Part shown: positions 7,800 through 15,828 of the stretch, piece by piece
Position numbering within the stretch: position 1 is the first letter of the stretch
Layout: every line of letters begins with the position of its first letter
Source: Thermoproteota archaeon
GTDB lineage: Archaea > Thermoproteota > Korarchaeia > Korarchaeales > Korarchaeaceae
Length of the DNA stretch: 21,573 bases
Assembly (NCBI GenBank): GCA_027491555.1
Contig: JAOZGN010000010.1
Span: forward strand, 1-21,573
Reading direction: 5' to 3'
Notes under the pieces: generated by a model
Told to the model about the DNA's origin: nothing
The model's database searches: none
The model's input: only the letters and a program-made list of their open reading frames with translations
Position numbers and translations under genes: made by a program

Positions 7800-7812
7800 A
7801 ACTATTATAGTT
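7800..7812. promoter_or_regulatory. Palindromic TATA element shared by the corrinoid operon and RACo gene
   Basis: AACTAT-T-ATAGTT is a perfect inverted repeat in the gap between the divergent corrinoid and activase genes. On the plus strand it is about 30 bases ahead of the ATG at 7836. On the minus strand it is about 40 bases ahead of the ATG at 7762, leaving a leader of around 18 bases with a GGTGGG site. It may be a two-way TATA box, an operator, or both. Confidence 0.5.
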
Positions 7813-7835
7813 AGTTGAGCCATCACGGGGGTTGG

Positions 7836-9785
7836 ATGGATTATCCAACCAAGAAACGGGGCCTCCTAGCCGTTTTTCAACCAGAAGGCCGCCGAGGGTG
7901 GTATTCTACTGACAAAACCATCTTGGAGGCCGCTAAAGACCTGGGAGTCGATCTAACGTCAATTTGTGGAGGACTCGGACTCTGTGGGAAGTGCAAGGTG
8001 ATAATCAGAGAGGGGAAAGAGTTACTGAGCCCTCCAAGTTCTAGCGAAGAGAGGTACCTGGAACCAGGTGAACTGAGGGCCGGGTTCAGGCTGGCGTGCC
8101 AGGCCAGGTTCTCTGGCAGGGGAAAGGTTGTCGTAGAAGTCCCAGAGCAGAGTAGAAGCGGGAGGCAGAGGTTGCTTGTTGAGGGCAGGCAGGTAGAAGT
8201 CGAGCTCAATCCCGCCGTCCACATCGCTGTTCTAAAGCTCCCAAAGCCCAGTCTCAGCGACCCGAGGGCTCACTTCGAACGCCTGATTAGCAAACTCCCT
8301 AACAAAGGAAGCCTTCGGGCGGATCTGCGTGTGCTGAGGTACCTCCCACGTGCCGTCAAGAAGGGAAACTGGACCGTCACGATAGTGTGGCATACGGATG
8401 TCGGGTTACTAGACGTGAGACCGGGAGAAGATGAGAGACTCTACGGGTTCGCCGTAGACATAGGGACGACGAAGCTGGCGGGCTATCTAGTGGACCTGCG
8501 GAGCGGCGAGCTGGTCTCCGTCTCCTCCGCCCCCAATCCACAGATTCCGTTTGGAGAAGACGTCATCGCCAGGATAGCTCACAGCAGGACGGAAGAGGGG
8601 TTCAGAGAGCTTCATAGGGTGATCATTCAGGGAATCAACGGCCTCATTCGTGATGCCTGCGAGTCTGCCCGAGTCGACCCGAGGCTGGTCGTTGAACTCG
8701 TAGTGGCTGGCAACACGCTCATGCACCACCTCTTCTTGGGGCTACCCCCCCGTGACTTGGCTGAGGCGCCTTACACCCCCGTGGTCGACAGCCCGCTCGA
8801 TGTTAGGGCCTGTGACCTTGGAGTGGAGATGCTCCCAACTGGGAACGTTCACCTGCTGCCCAACGTCGCCGGCTTTGTGGGGGCGGACGCTGTGGCTGAT
8901 GTGCTCAGCACGGGAATCCACCTGTCAAGCGAACTCTCCTTCATGATAGATGTGGGTACTAACACAGAGATCGTGATAGGAAATTCGGATGAGATGCACG
9001 CAGTCTCTTGCGCATCCGGGCCGGCCTTCGAGGGAGCTCACATAAAGTTCGGGATGAGGGCCACCTCAGGGGCCATCGAGAGGGTGTGGATCGACCCCAA
9101 CACCCTCGACGTGAAATACTCTGTGGTAGACGGGGTGAGCCCGAAGGGGATCTGTGGGTCGGGCATCGTGGACGCCCTAGCAGAGATGTTGAGCGCCGGA
9201 GTGATAGACACAACCGGCAAGATACTGGAGCGCGAGCATGAGAGGATCAGAAAGGGACCAGACGGAATGGAGTTCGTCCTGGCCTTTGCCGACGAGACGG
9301 CCATTGGGAAGGATATAGTGATCACGCAGCGGGACGTCAGGGAGCTCCAGAAGGCGAAGGCGGCCATGCACACCGGGGCCTCGATCCTCATGAGCGAAAT
9401 GGGGGTTTCTGTGGAGGACGTGGAGCGGGTGTTCATGGCAGGGGCGTTTGGACTCTACATCGACCCAGCCAGCGCCAAGAGGATCGGGATGCTGCCAGAC
9501 TTTCCACTGGAGAAGATAACGCAGGTGGGAAACGCTGCTGGTGTAGGAGCAAGGGTTGCTCTCATATCAATCGACAAGAGAAGAGAGTGCTGGAAAATCG
9601 CGCAGAAGATCAGGTATTATGAGCTGGCGGCTCATCCCAGGTTCCAAGAGGAGTTCATGGCCTCTATGTACCTGCCTCACCTTGACCTGTCCCGCTTCCA
9701 AGAGGTTGTGGAGAAGATGGACGGCCTCGTCGTCGCCGATAGGCACAAGAACCTATTGGAGAAGCTCAAGTCGAGGTTGGCCTGA
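7836..9785 (+). CDS. Reductive activator of corrinoid proteins, [2Fe-2S]-type (RACo/DUF4445)
   Basis: ATP-dependent reductase that returns inactive Co(II) corrinoid to Co(I), restarting the methyl carrier. An N-terminal plant-type [2Fe-2S] ferredoxin domain is shown by C-x5-C-x2-C-x34-C (ICGGLGLCGKC and later LACQA, roughly residues 44-88 from this start). After a linker, the ASKHA-type nucleotide domain follows, with FAVDIGTTK, VVAGNTLMHH, MIDVGTNTEIV, CASGPAFEG, GICGSG and FMAGAFG. The archaeal activase RamA instead carries two C-terminal [4Fe-4S] clusters; this one is the type first studied in acetogenic bacteria. A longer form starting at TTG 7815 is possible, but the TATA element at 7800-7812 and the GGGGG before the ATG favour 7836, giving about 649 residues. 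Its divergence from the corrinoid gene supports a dedicated role. Confidence 0.93.
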   Translation: MDYPTKKRGLLAVFQPEGRRGWYSTDKTILEAAKDLGVDLTSICGGLGLCGKCKVIIREGKELLSPPSSSEERYLEPGELRAGFRLACQARFSGRGKVVVEVPEQSRSGRQRLLVEGRQVEVELNPAVHIAVLKLPKPSLSDPRAHFERLISKLPNKGSLRADLRVLRYLPRAVKKGNWTVTIVWHTDVGLLDVRPGEDERLYGFAVDIGTTKLAGYLVDLRSGELVSVSSAPNPQIPFGEDVIARIAHSRTEEGFRELHRVIIQGINGLIRDACESARVDPRLVVELVVAGNTLMHHLFLGLPPRDLAEAPYTPVVDSPLDVRACDLGVEMLPTGNVHLLPNVAGFVGADAVADVLSTGIHLSSELSFMIDVGTNTEIVIGNSDEMHAVSCASGPAFEGAHIKFGMRATSGAIERVWIDPNTLDVKYSVVDGVSPKGICGSGIVDALAEMLSAGVIDTTGKILEREHERIRKGPDGMEFVLAFADETAIGKDIVITQRDVRELQKAKAAMHTGASILMSEMGVSVEDVERVFMAGAFGLYIDPASAKRIGMLPDFPLEKITQVGNAAGVGARVALISIDKRRECWKIAQKIRYYELAAHPRFQEEFMASMYLPHLDLSRFQEVVEKMDGLVVADRHKNLLEKLKSRLA

Positions 9786-9890
9786 CTCACGAGATCCGAA
9801 GCTTAGGAGACGGCCTCAGAGAGATGGATCATCAGAAAAGAGATCAGCTGAAGTTAAACCGTCAGAGGGTTTGTCCTGACCGACTACCAT

Positions 9891-9901
9891 AGTTTAAAAG
9901 C
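9891..9901 (+). promoter_or_regulatory. TATA-like box for the BMP importer operon
   Basis: AGTTTAAAAGC stands out in the 154-base gap after the RACo gene. Transcription would start near 9922, just before the GGGGGGAGG ribosome binding site at 9927-9935. That gives the importer its own promoter. Confidence 0.5.
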
Positions 9902-9939
9902 ATCCGAGCCCGTAGGCTCAGCCTCAGGGGGGAGGCAGC

Positions 9940-10965
9940 CTGAGTAGCAAGTACTTGGGCATTATTGTGGCCGTCCTCATAGTTTTGGTGGCCGCCGGGG
10001 CCTACTTTGCCACCAAGGGTTCAGCGCCCCAGGAGGAGAAGCTCAAGGTGGCTGTCATCTACGTGACCCCCATAGAGGAGCCTTGGAACACTGCCCTGCA
10101 CGAGGCCATGACCTGGGCCGAGCAGGAGCTGAACATCGAGTACGTCTACACGGAGAAGGTGGACACGGCGGACGTGGAGAGGGTGATAAGGGAGTACATA
10201 GCCGAGGGATATCAGGTGATATTCCCCCACAGCTGGGGGTACAACGAGGTAACCAGAAAGCTGGCTAAGGAGTTTCCGAACGTGTACTTCGCCCAAGGCT
10301 CTGGCCCCACAGACGTCGAGTGGCCGCCCAACGTGATGCTGTACGACTACTGGATCCAAGACGCGGCTTACCTGGCTGGAGTATTAGCCGGTAAGCTCAC
10401 GAAGACCAACGTCATTGGTGTGGTCACGGCATACCCGGTGCCCGACGTCAACAGGCTCGTCAACGCGTTCTGCGCAGGGGCCAAGTCGGTCAACCCAGAT
10501 GTGGAGATCAAGGTGATCTTCCTCGAGAGTTGGTTTGATCCGGTCAAGGCTAAAGAGGCGGCCCTCGCCGAGATAGAGGCCGGAGCCGACGTGATCTACG
10601 CAGAGAGGTACGGCGTCTTCGAGGCCTTCAAGGAGGCAGGCGTCGAGGGCTACGCGATCGGTAACATCGTCAACCAGACCGACCTCGCGCCGGATGTGGT
10701 CATCGCGAGCGTTACCTGGGACCTCAAGCCGTTCGTCCGCTACGTGGTGGACTCCGTGAGGGCCGGCACGTTCCACGGAGGGATAATCAACTGGGGCATG
10801 AAAGAGGGGTGGGCTAAGCTCGTCTGGAATCCTACCCTCAAGAAGCAGATCCCGCAGGATGTCGTTGCAGCCGTCGAGGAAGCCCAGCAGAAGATACTCA
10901 ACGGAGAGATCCAAGTCCCCATCTACGAGGACTGGGATCCCGAGCGCTGGGCTGGTGGAGGGTAA
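9940..10965 (+). CDS. BMP-family substrate-binding protein of an ABC importer, membrane-anchored
   Basis: Extracellular ligand-binding protein of the basic membrane protein (PnrA/Med) family, whose known members bind purine nucleosides, though other ligands occur. A short N terminus with lysine (SSKY) leads into one hydrophobic helix (about residues 6-22) and then the periplasmic-binding fold starting at KVAVIYVTPIEEPW. There is no lipobox cysteine, so anchoring by the helix fits an archaeon. The C-terminal part has SVTWDLKPF and INWGMKEGW, typical of the family. The start is unusual: the good ribosome site (9927-9935) sits 4 bases before CTG 9940, whereas TTG 9955 is 19 bases away and would drop the charged N terminus. 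No ATG, GTG or other TTG is in frame between the stop at 9913 and 9955. Confidence 0.92.
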   Translation: MSSKYLGIIVAVLIVLVAAGAYFATKGSAPQEEKLKVAVIYVTPIEEPWNTALHEAMTWAEQELNIEYVYTEKVDTADVERVIREYIAEGYQVIFPHSWGYNEVTRKLAKEFPNVYFAQGSGPTDVEWPPNVMLYDYWIQDAAYLAGVLAGKLTKTNVIGVVTAYPVPDVNRLVNAFCAGAKSVNPDVEIKVIFLESWFDPVKAKEAALAEIEAGADVIYAERYGVFEAFKEAGVEGYAIGNIVNQTDLAPDVVIASVTWDLKPFVRYVVDSVRAGTFHGGIINWGMKEGWAKLVWNPTLKKQIPQDVVAAVEEAQQKILNGEIQVPIYEDWDPERWAGGG

Positions 10966-10985
10966 AATCCCTCTCACCAACCCCC

Positions 10986-10990
10986 TTTTT
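10986..10990 (+). terminator. T5 tract between binding-protein and ATPase genes
   Basis: TTTTT preceded by CCCCC lies 20 bases after the binding-protein stop and before the ATPase gene. It may act as a partial terminator, so that the binding protein is made in excess. This is common for ABC importers but is not shown here. Confidence 0.25.
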
Positions 10991-11026
10991 CAAGATAAAA
11001 CCGCTCAGCCGCCCCGGTGAGTGAGT

Positions 11027-12556
11027 ATGGGCACAGAAGAAGTCGTTCTGATGAAGGGAATCGTGAAGGTGTACCCTGGCGGGGTCGTGGCCAACAGGGG
11101 GGTCGACTTCGACCTGAGGAGGGGGGAGATACACGCCCTGCTGGGGGAGAACGGCGCCGGCAAGACCACCCTAATGAAAATTCTCGCAGGATGCCTCAGG
11201 CCGGATGAGGGCGAGATCTACGTCAAGGGCAGGAAGGTGGACATCAGGAGCCCCAGAGATGCGATGAACCTTGGGATAGGGATGGTCCACCAGCACTTCA
11301 CCCTAATTCCCAACCTGACGGTGGCAGAGAACATCATCCTGGGGATGAGCGACCTCCCGCACCTCCTCAACCTGGAGGAGGCGAAAGAGAGAATCAGAGA
11401 ACTCTCAGAGAGCGTCGGGCTCAAGGTAGATCCGGAAGCCAAGATAGATCAGCTCTCGGCGGGAGAGAAGCAGAGGGTCGAGATCCTAAGGCTGCTCTAC
11501 AGGAACGCCGACGTCCTCATCTTCGACGAGCCCACCTCAATACTCGCGGTGCCTGAGGTCGAGGCATTGTTCGAGACCCTCAGGAGCATGGTGAAGCAGG
11601 GCAAGTCCGTCGTGTTCGTGACGCACAAGATGTGGGAGGCCCTCTCCATCAGCGATAGGATCACCGTGATGAGAAAGGGGAGGGTCGTGGCGCGGGTAAA
11701 GCCGGAGGAGGTGGACGACAAAGAGCTCGTCGCGCTGGTCGTCGGAGAGCGCGTCGCACCCACTCGCGTAGAGAGGGCGAAGCCTACGGAGGCGGCCGAG
11801 GAGATCCTGAGGGTTGAGAACCTTCAAGTGGAGGGGGACCGGGGCGGGCTGGCGGTGAAGGGAGTCTCCTTCACGGTGCACGGGGGGGAGATCTTCGGGA
11901 TAGCCGGGATAGAGGGTAACGGTCAGAAGGAGTTGGTTGAAGCCATAACAGGACTCAGGCTGGTCAAGTCCGGCCGCATACTGTTTATCGGACAGGATAT
12001 CACCGGGAGACGCGTCTCCGAGCTCATAGAGATGGGGATGGCGTACATCCCTGAGGAGAGGATAGAAAGGGGCGTGGCGGCCGATCTCCCGGTAGTCGAC
12101 AACTCCGCCCTGAAGAGGTTCTGGGTTAACCCCTTCAGTGAACGGGGGGTAATCAGGGGGGAGGTTCTGAGGGAGTTCTGCTCCAGGATCGTCGAGACAT
12201 TCAAGGTGAAGTGCCCAGGGATCGACATCCCCGTCAGGTATCTCTCCGGCGGAAACATCCAGAGGCTCATCGTCGGGCGGGAGCTCTCTATGAACGCACG
12301 CCTCGTCGTGGCCGAGAACCCGACCGCCGGGCTGGACGTGAAGTCGACGAACTTCGTCCGGGAGATGCTGATCAAACTCAGGGACGGCGGTGCGGCCATA
12401 CTCCTCGTGTCGACCGATCTGGATGAGATCCTCGAGCTCAGCGACGTGATAGGTGTGATGTACGACGGGAGGATGGTTGCGATACGGCCTGCTGGCCAAA
12501 TGACCGCCCAGGAGATAGGTACCTACATGCTGGGGGGTGAGGTTGTTGGGCGATAG
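11027..12556 (+). CDS. BMP-type ABC importer ATP-binding protein (two fused ABC domains)
   Basis: Cytoplasmic ATPase with two ABC halves, about 509 residues, as usual for YufO/NupA and sugar MglA-type subunits. First half: Walker A GENGAGKTT (40-48), MVHQHF (86-91), LSAGEKQR (143-150), Walker B LIFDEPTS, switch VTHK. Second half: degenerate Walker A GIEGNGQKE (near 294-302), LSGGNIQR (406-413) and VVAENPTAGLD (428-437), where the usual DEP is ENP, a known trait of the family. The ATG at 11027 has GGTGA six bases ahead; a GTG at 11021 directly abuts that site and is less likely. It ends in TAG and overlaps the first permease gene. It is the only ATPase for the importer at 9940-14565 and a paralogue of the partial gene at the left edge. 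Confidence 0.94.
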   Translation: MGTEEVVLMKGIVKVYPGGVVANRGVDFDLRRGEIHALLGENGAGKTTLMKILAGCLRPDEGEIYVKGRKVDIRSPRDAMNLGIGMVHQHFTLIPNLTVAENIILGMSDLPHLLNLEEAKERIRELSESVGLKVDPEAKIDQLSAGEKQRVEILRLLYRNADVLIFDEPTSILAVPEVEALFETLRSMVKQGKSVVFVTHKMWEALSISDRITVMRKGRVVARVKPEEVDDKELVALVVGERVAPTRVERAKPTEAAEEILRVENLQVEGDRGGLAVKGVSFTVHGGEIFGIAGIEGNGQKELVEAITGLRLVKSGRILFIGQDITGRRVSELIEMGMAYIPEERIERGVAADLPVVDNSALKRFWVNPFSERGVIRGEVLREFCSRIVETFKVKCPGIDIPVRYLSGGNIQRLIVGRELSMNARLVVAENPTAGLDVKSTNFVREMLIKLRDGGAAILLVSTDLDEILELSDVIGVMYDGRMVAIRPAGQMTAQEIGTYMLGGEVVGR

Positions 12557-13628
12557 CGCCGGTGGTGGAGAGAGCCTAATCGCCCTCAGGCTCAGCAGGG
12601 TGTTGGGTTCCCTGATTGCCATAGGCCTGGCGCTCCTGACGGCGAGCCTGTTCATCGGGCTGGCGGGCGCCAACCCGGTAAGGGCCTACTACTACATGTT
12701 CGTAAAGGGGGCGTTCGGGAACTCCGTAACGGCCGTCGAGACGCTGGTCAGGGCCACGCCGATCCTGCTGGTGAGTCTCGGATTGGCCGTGGCATTCACG
12801 GCCAGGGTCTGGAACATAGGGGCTGAGGGCCAGCTCTACATGGGTGGGCTCGTTGCGGCGTGGGTCGGCCTCTCCCTAGGGGGGCTGCCCAGCTCCGTCG
12901 GCCTCACCGTGATGCTCCTCTCCTCGGCCCTAGCCGGAGCCGCGTGGGCGCTCATCCCCGCGGTTCTCAGAGCCAAGTATGAGATCAACGAGATCTTCAC
13001 CACCGTGATCATGAACTACATCGCCCTCTACCTCGTTAGCTACTTCCTCACGGGTCCGCTAAGGGACCCTGTGTCCCAGTTCCCGGAGTCGCCAACTCTA
13101 CCTCAGTCACTTTGGATGCCCCGCCTCGTCCAGGGTGTGAGGCTCCACCTGGGGATCTTGGTGGCCATCCTAGTGATAACGCCCATAGTCCACTTCCTGA
13201 GGGAGAAGACGACCTTCGGATTCAGGCTCAAGCTAGTGGGCGCCAACCCGGAGGCCGCCCGGTACTCAGGGACGGACATAGGCAAGATAGTGGTCCTGAG
13301 CATGCTGATCAGCGGCCTCCTCGCTGGCCTGGCGGGTGGGATTGAGGTCTCCGCCATACAACACAAGATGAGGATGGAGCTCTCTCCGGGATACGGGTTC
13401 ACGGGGATCGCAGTCGCGCTCCTGGGGAACCTGAACGCAGTTGGCGTCCTTCTGGCCTCCATCTTCATGGGCGCGGTAATTAACGGGAGCTACACGATGC
13501 ACCGCATGGCTCACATCCCCGTGGGTATGGCTTACCTGATACAGGGGCTTGTGATAGTTTTCGCCGTCGCTAGCGAACCGATCAGTGAGAGGATCTCCCG
13601 TAAGGAGGTGGTTGAGAGTGCCGATTGA
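12537..13628 (+). CDS. BMP-type ABC importer permease 1 (BPD_transp_2 family)
   Basis: Integral membrane subunit, 363 residues, with roughly nine to ten hydrophobic segments, matching the YufP/NupB-type permease. Characteristic parts are the cytoplasmic-end segment VWNIGAEGQLYMGG (near residues 92-105), NEIFTTVIMNY in the middle and the coupling region VGANPEAARYSG. The GTG start at 12537 overlaps the ATPase gene by 20 bases. TTG at 12543 or 12546 following GGTGAGG would also fit, so the first few residues are uncertain. The overlaps on both sides indicate co-translation of the transporter subunits. Confidence 0.92.
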   Translation: MRLLGDSAGGGESLIALRLSRVLGSLIAIGLALLTASLFIGLAGANPVRAYYYMFVKGAFGNSVTAVETLVRATPILLVSLGLAVAFTARVWNIGAEGQLYMGGLVAAWVGLSLGGLPSSVGLTVMLLSSALAGAAWALIPAVLRAKYEINEIFTTVIMNYIALYLVSYFLTGPLRDPVSQFPESPTLPQSLWMPRLVQGVRLHLGILVAILVITPIVHFLREKTTFGFRLKLVGANPEAARYSGTDIGKIVVLSMLISGLLAGLAGGIEVSAIQHKMRMELSPGYGFTGIAVALLGNLNAVGVLLASIFMGAVINGSYTMHRMAHIPVGMAYLIQGLVIVFAVASEPISERISRKEVVESAD

Positions 13629-14565
13629 TATGGCGATCGACCTCATGAGGGCTGCCGTGCGGGTGATGACCCCGCTCCTCTTGGCGGGAGCTGGAGAAAT
13701 CCTAGTGGAGAGGTGCGGCATCTTGAACCTCGGGCTTGAGGGCATCATGCTCCTCGGCGCGTTCTCTGGATTCATCGTCACGTACTACACGGGGAGCCCC
13801 TGGATTGGAGTCCTGGCGGCCATTCTAGTGGGGATGGCTGCCAACGCGATGTTTGGGTTCATGACGGTCTCCCTCGCGCTCGACCAAGTCGTGACGGGGT
13901 TGGCGCTGACGCTGATGGCGTCTGGAGCGACGTTCTACCTGTACAGGGCGATATTCGGCTGGTACACGAGTCCCGTTCCACCGCACGTGACGACGGTCAT
14001 CAGGGAGACTCCGATACCCATCCTTAGCTCTATACCCGTGATAGGCCCGGTATTCTTCAACCAGACCGCCTTCACCTACGCCGCGCTGCTCAGCATCCCG
14101 CTGCTCTACTTCGTGCTAGCGAGGACCAGGGTCGGCCTCGAGATAACCGCGTCGGGAGAGGATCCACAGGTGGCTGACTACCTAGGAGTCGACGTCGTGA
14201 GGCTCAGATATCTCACTCTCTTAGCGGAGGGCGCGCTGGGAGGTGTGGCCGGAGCACTGCTCTCGATCTCCCAGTACAACATGTTCCTCGACAACATGAC
14301 CGCTGGCAGGGGATTCATCGTGATAGCCATGATAATCCTAGGCAGGTGGGACCCGCTGAAGATGACTCTAGGTACTCTGCTGTTCGCGTTCGCTGACTCG
14401 CTCCAGCTACGGATCCAAGCGAGCGGTCTGCTCACACTTGCGTGGTTCCCCTATCAGTTCGCCCTGATGCTCCCCTATCTGCTGACCCTGATAGCGCTGG
14501 TGATCGTGGGCAGGGGTGTGAAGGGTCCCGCGTCGCTGGGGAAGCCGTACAAGCGGCTCCGGTGA
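13618..14565 (+). CDS. BMP-type ABC importer permease 2 (BPD_transp_2 family)
   Basis: Second membrane subunit of the importer, YufQ/NupC-like, about 315 residues with eight or more hydrophobic segments. ERCGILNLGLEGIMLLGA near the N terminus and VGLEITASGEDPQVADYLG later are family hallmarks. GTG at 13618 has GGAGGTG seven bases ahead and overlaps permease 1 by 11 bases. An upstream GTG at 13585 is open but lacks a good site. It closes the four-gene importer operon, and the hairpin region at 14634-14698 follows. Confidence 0.92.
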   Translation: MPIDMAIDLMRAAVRVMTPLLLAGAGEILVERCGILNLGLEGIMLLGAFSGFIVTYYTGSPWIGVLAAILVGMAANAMFGFMTVSLALDQVVTGLALTLMASGATFYLYRAIFGWYTSPVPPHVTTVIRETPIPILSSIPVIGPVFFNQTAFTYAALLSIPLLYFVLARTRVGLEITASGEDPQVADYLGVDVVRLRYLTLLAEGALGGVAGALLSISQYNMFLDNMTAGRGFIVIAMIILGRWDPLKMTLGTLLFAFADSLQLRIQASGLLTLAWFPYQFALMLPYLLTLIALVIVGRGVKGPASLGKPYKRLR

Positions 14566-14633
14566 CCGGCAACCAGAGAGGCCGAGGCATCAATCGAAGC
14601 AAGTTGACAATCCTAGGATACGAATTAACGCCA

Positions 14634-14698
14634 GGCCGGGGGATTCCCACCGGGGGGAGGCTAGCCTGAGGGGTTAGCCTAGGGTGGGTCCCCCGGCC
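14634..14698. ncRNA. Long near-perfect stem-loop between converging genes (terminator or structured RNA)
   Basis: GGCCGGGGGA (14634-14643) pairs with TCCCCCGGCC (14689-14698). Inside this, CCCACC (14646-14651) pairs with GGTGGG (14683-14688). At the tip, AGGCTAGCC (14658-14666) pairs with GGTTAGCCT (14672-14680, one G-U) around the loop TGAGG. That is 25 pairs in 65 bases, with a TT bulge and a 6+2 internal loop. It lies between the importer operon and the converging mtaA-like gene. T-runs follow on the plus strand (14719-14744). It could be a terminator, or an independent small RNA with a pocket-like internal loop. No known RNA family was recognised. Confidence 0.5.
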
Positions 14699-14748
14699 GA
14701 ACCCGCAGGTTGAAAGGGAGTTTTAAATCTTTTGACGGCTTTTGAAAG

Positions 14749-15735
14749 TCAGGAAGGCTGGGAAAACTCGTGCGCGACCTCCGCTAGAATTTTCACGTTC
14801 TCTAGCGGGGCCCTCATTGGCACGTCGCACCCTGTGCTGAATATTAGGTTTGGAATGGACGAGAGCCTCTCTAACAGATCCCTTACCTCTTGCCTGATCA
14901 CGTCTGCGGATTCCATTGCGACCTTCACCGGCGAGTAGTTCCCGACGAGCAGTATCTCGTCCGGTACCTTCTCGGCGGCCTCTAAGAGATCCACATTTTG
15001 ATCTAAGCTCACCCCGACTACCCCCGTCTGAGCCATTAGGTCCACGAGGTGCCCCGACCTGCCGCAGATATGGAGGATCCACTGAGACGGAACTCGAGAC
15101 GTGAGTTCAGCAGTGGGGTTCCCGGAGAACCTGATGTAGTCCTCTCTCGAGATGAGCCCCGCCGTGGGCTCCGCCATCACTAGAGAGTCAACCCCCCGCT
15201 GAGCCAGGCCATCCGCGTACCTAGCCAGTACCTCCGTACACATCTCAACGAGCTGCGAAACTGACTCGGGATCTCTCCTGACTGCCTTGAGGAGGGTCGT
15301 AACGCCGACCAGCTGCCCCGCTAGAGTGAAAGGACCTAGCAGGTAGAACCCAAGCGGGATCTCCTTTGGGCACTTCGACCTCATCAGCTCGGCCGCCCTG
15401 AGGAAGTTCGGAAACCTGGCATCTCTCTCAGGGTCGGGGAGGTTGGCAATAGCCAAGGCTTCCTCCATCGAGAGGTGTTCAACCACCGTCGGCGCCTCCG
15501 TTGGCGTCATCCTCACCCCTGCTCCCATCGCCTCAGCCTCTACGGTAAGGTCCATCAGTGGAAGCATCATATCCAAGCCGAACTCGGTCAGAGTCAGCTT
15601 GGCCGCCTCAGAGTGGATCTCAGGGTCTCTGAGGGCCTGGTTCACATTGGCCCCGAGCAGCTTTAGGGCGGGATAGGTAACGAGAGGAGCTGCCATCCTC
15701 TTCTCTCTAGACAGAACAAGATCCAGAAGGTTCAC
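14749..15735 (-). CDS. MtaA/MtbA-like corrinoid methyltransferase (uroporphyrinogen decarboxylase superfamily)
   Basis: Zinc-dependent methyltransferase that in methanogens moves the methyl group from methyl-corrinoid to coenzyme M; in other organisms homologues use other acceptors such as tetrahydropterins. The 328-residue TIM barrel shows the zinc motif H-x-C (His222, Cys224 in LHICGRSG) and the later cysteine Cys303 in STGCDVP. These separate it from true uroporphyrinogen decarboxylase. YLLGPFTLAG and AEPTAGLIS are further family segments. GTG start with GGGAGG four bases ahead. It faces the importer operon and lies downstream of the DMT permease. It is the natural receiver of methyl groups from the corrinoid protein at 7106-7762, but whether the acceptor is CoM or a pterin cannot be told from sequence. 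Confidence 0.88.
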   Translation of the reverse strand: MNLLDLVLSREKRMAAPLVTYPALKLLGANVNQALRDPEIHSEAAKLTLTEFGLDMMLPLMDLTVEAEAMGAGVRMTPTEAPTVVEHLSMEEALAIANLPDPERDARFPNFLRAAELMRSKCPKEIPLGFYLLGPFTLAGQLVGVTTLLKAVRRDPESVSQLVEMCTEVLARYADGLAQRGVDSLVMAEPTAGLISREDYIRFSGNPTAELTSRVPSQWILHICGRSGHLVDLMAQTGVVGVSLDQNVDLLEAAEKVPDEILLVGNYSPVKVAMESADVIRQEVRDLLERLSSIPNLIFSTGCDVPMRAPLENVKILAEVAHEFSQPS

Positions 15736-15768
15736 TAGCCTCCCCCCAACCGCGGGGCTAACCGGTTC

Positions 15769-15776
15769 CTAAAAAG
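15769..15776 (-). promoter_or_regulatory. Possible TATA box for mtaA-like gene
   Basis: CTTTTTAG on the minus strand lies about 34 bases ahead of the GTG at 15735. The T5 run could equally serve as a terminator for the upstream DMT permease gene. Weak call. Confidence 0.25.
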
Positions 15777-15828
15777 TTCTGGAGTTGTTCGTCGGAACAC
15801 CAGCCGGGGCTGTCGTAGAGGCCGACGT

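Noticed and set aside
11537..12673. 378-codon open frame on the minus strand opposite the ABC ATPase
   Set aside because: It is a shadow of the high-GC ATPase gene: no ribosome binding site, low-complexity composition and no family resemblance.
14634..14698. Reading the stem-loop as a tRNA or an H/ACA guide RNA
   Set aside because: No clover-leaf with a T-arm consensus can be drawn, and a clear ANA box after the basal stem is lacking.
14749..15735. Uroporphyrinogen decarboxylase in haem synthesis
   Set aside because: The HxC plus later Cys zinc motif and the methyltransferase neighbourhood point to the MtaA/MtbA branch.
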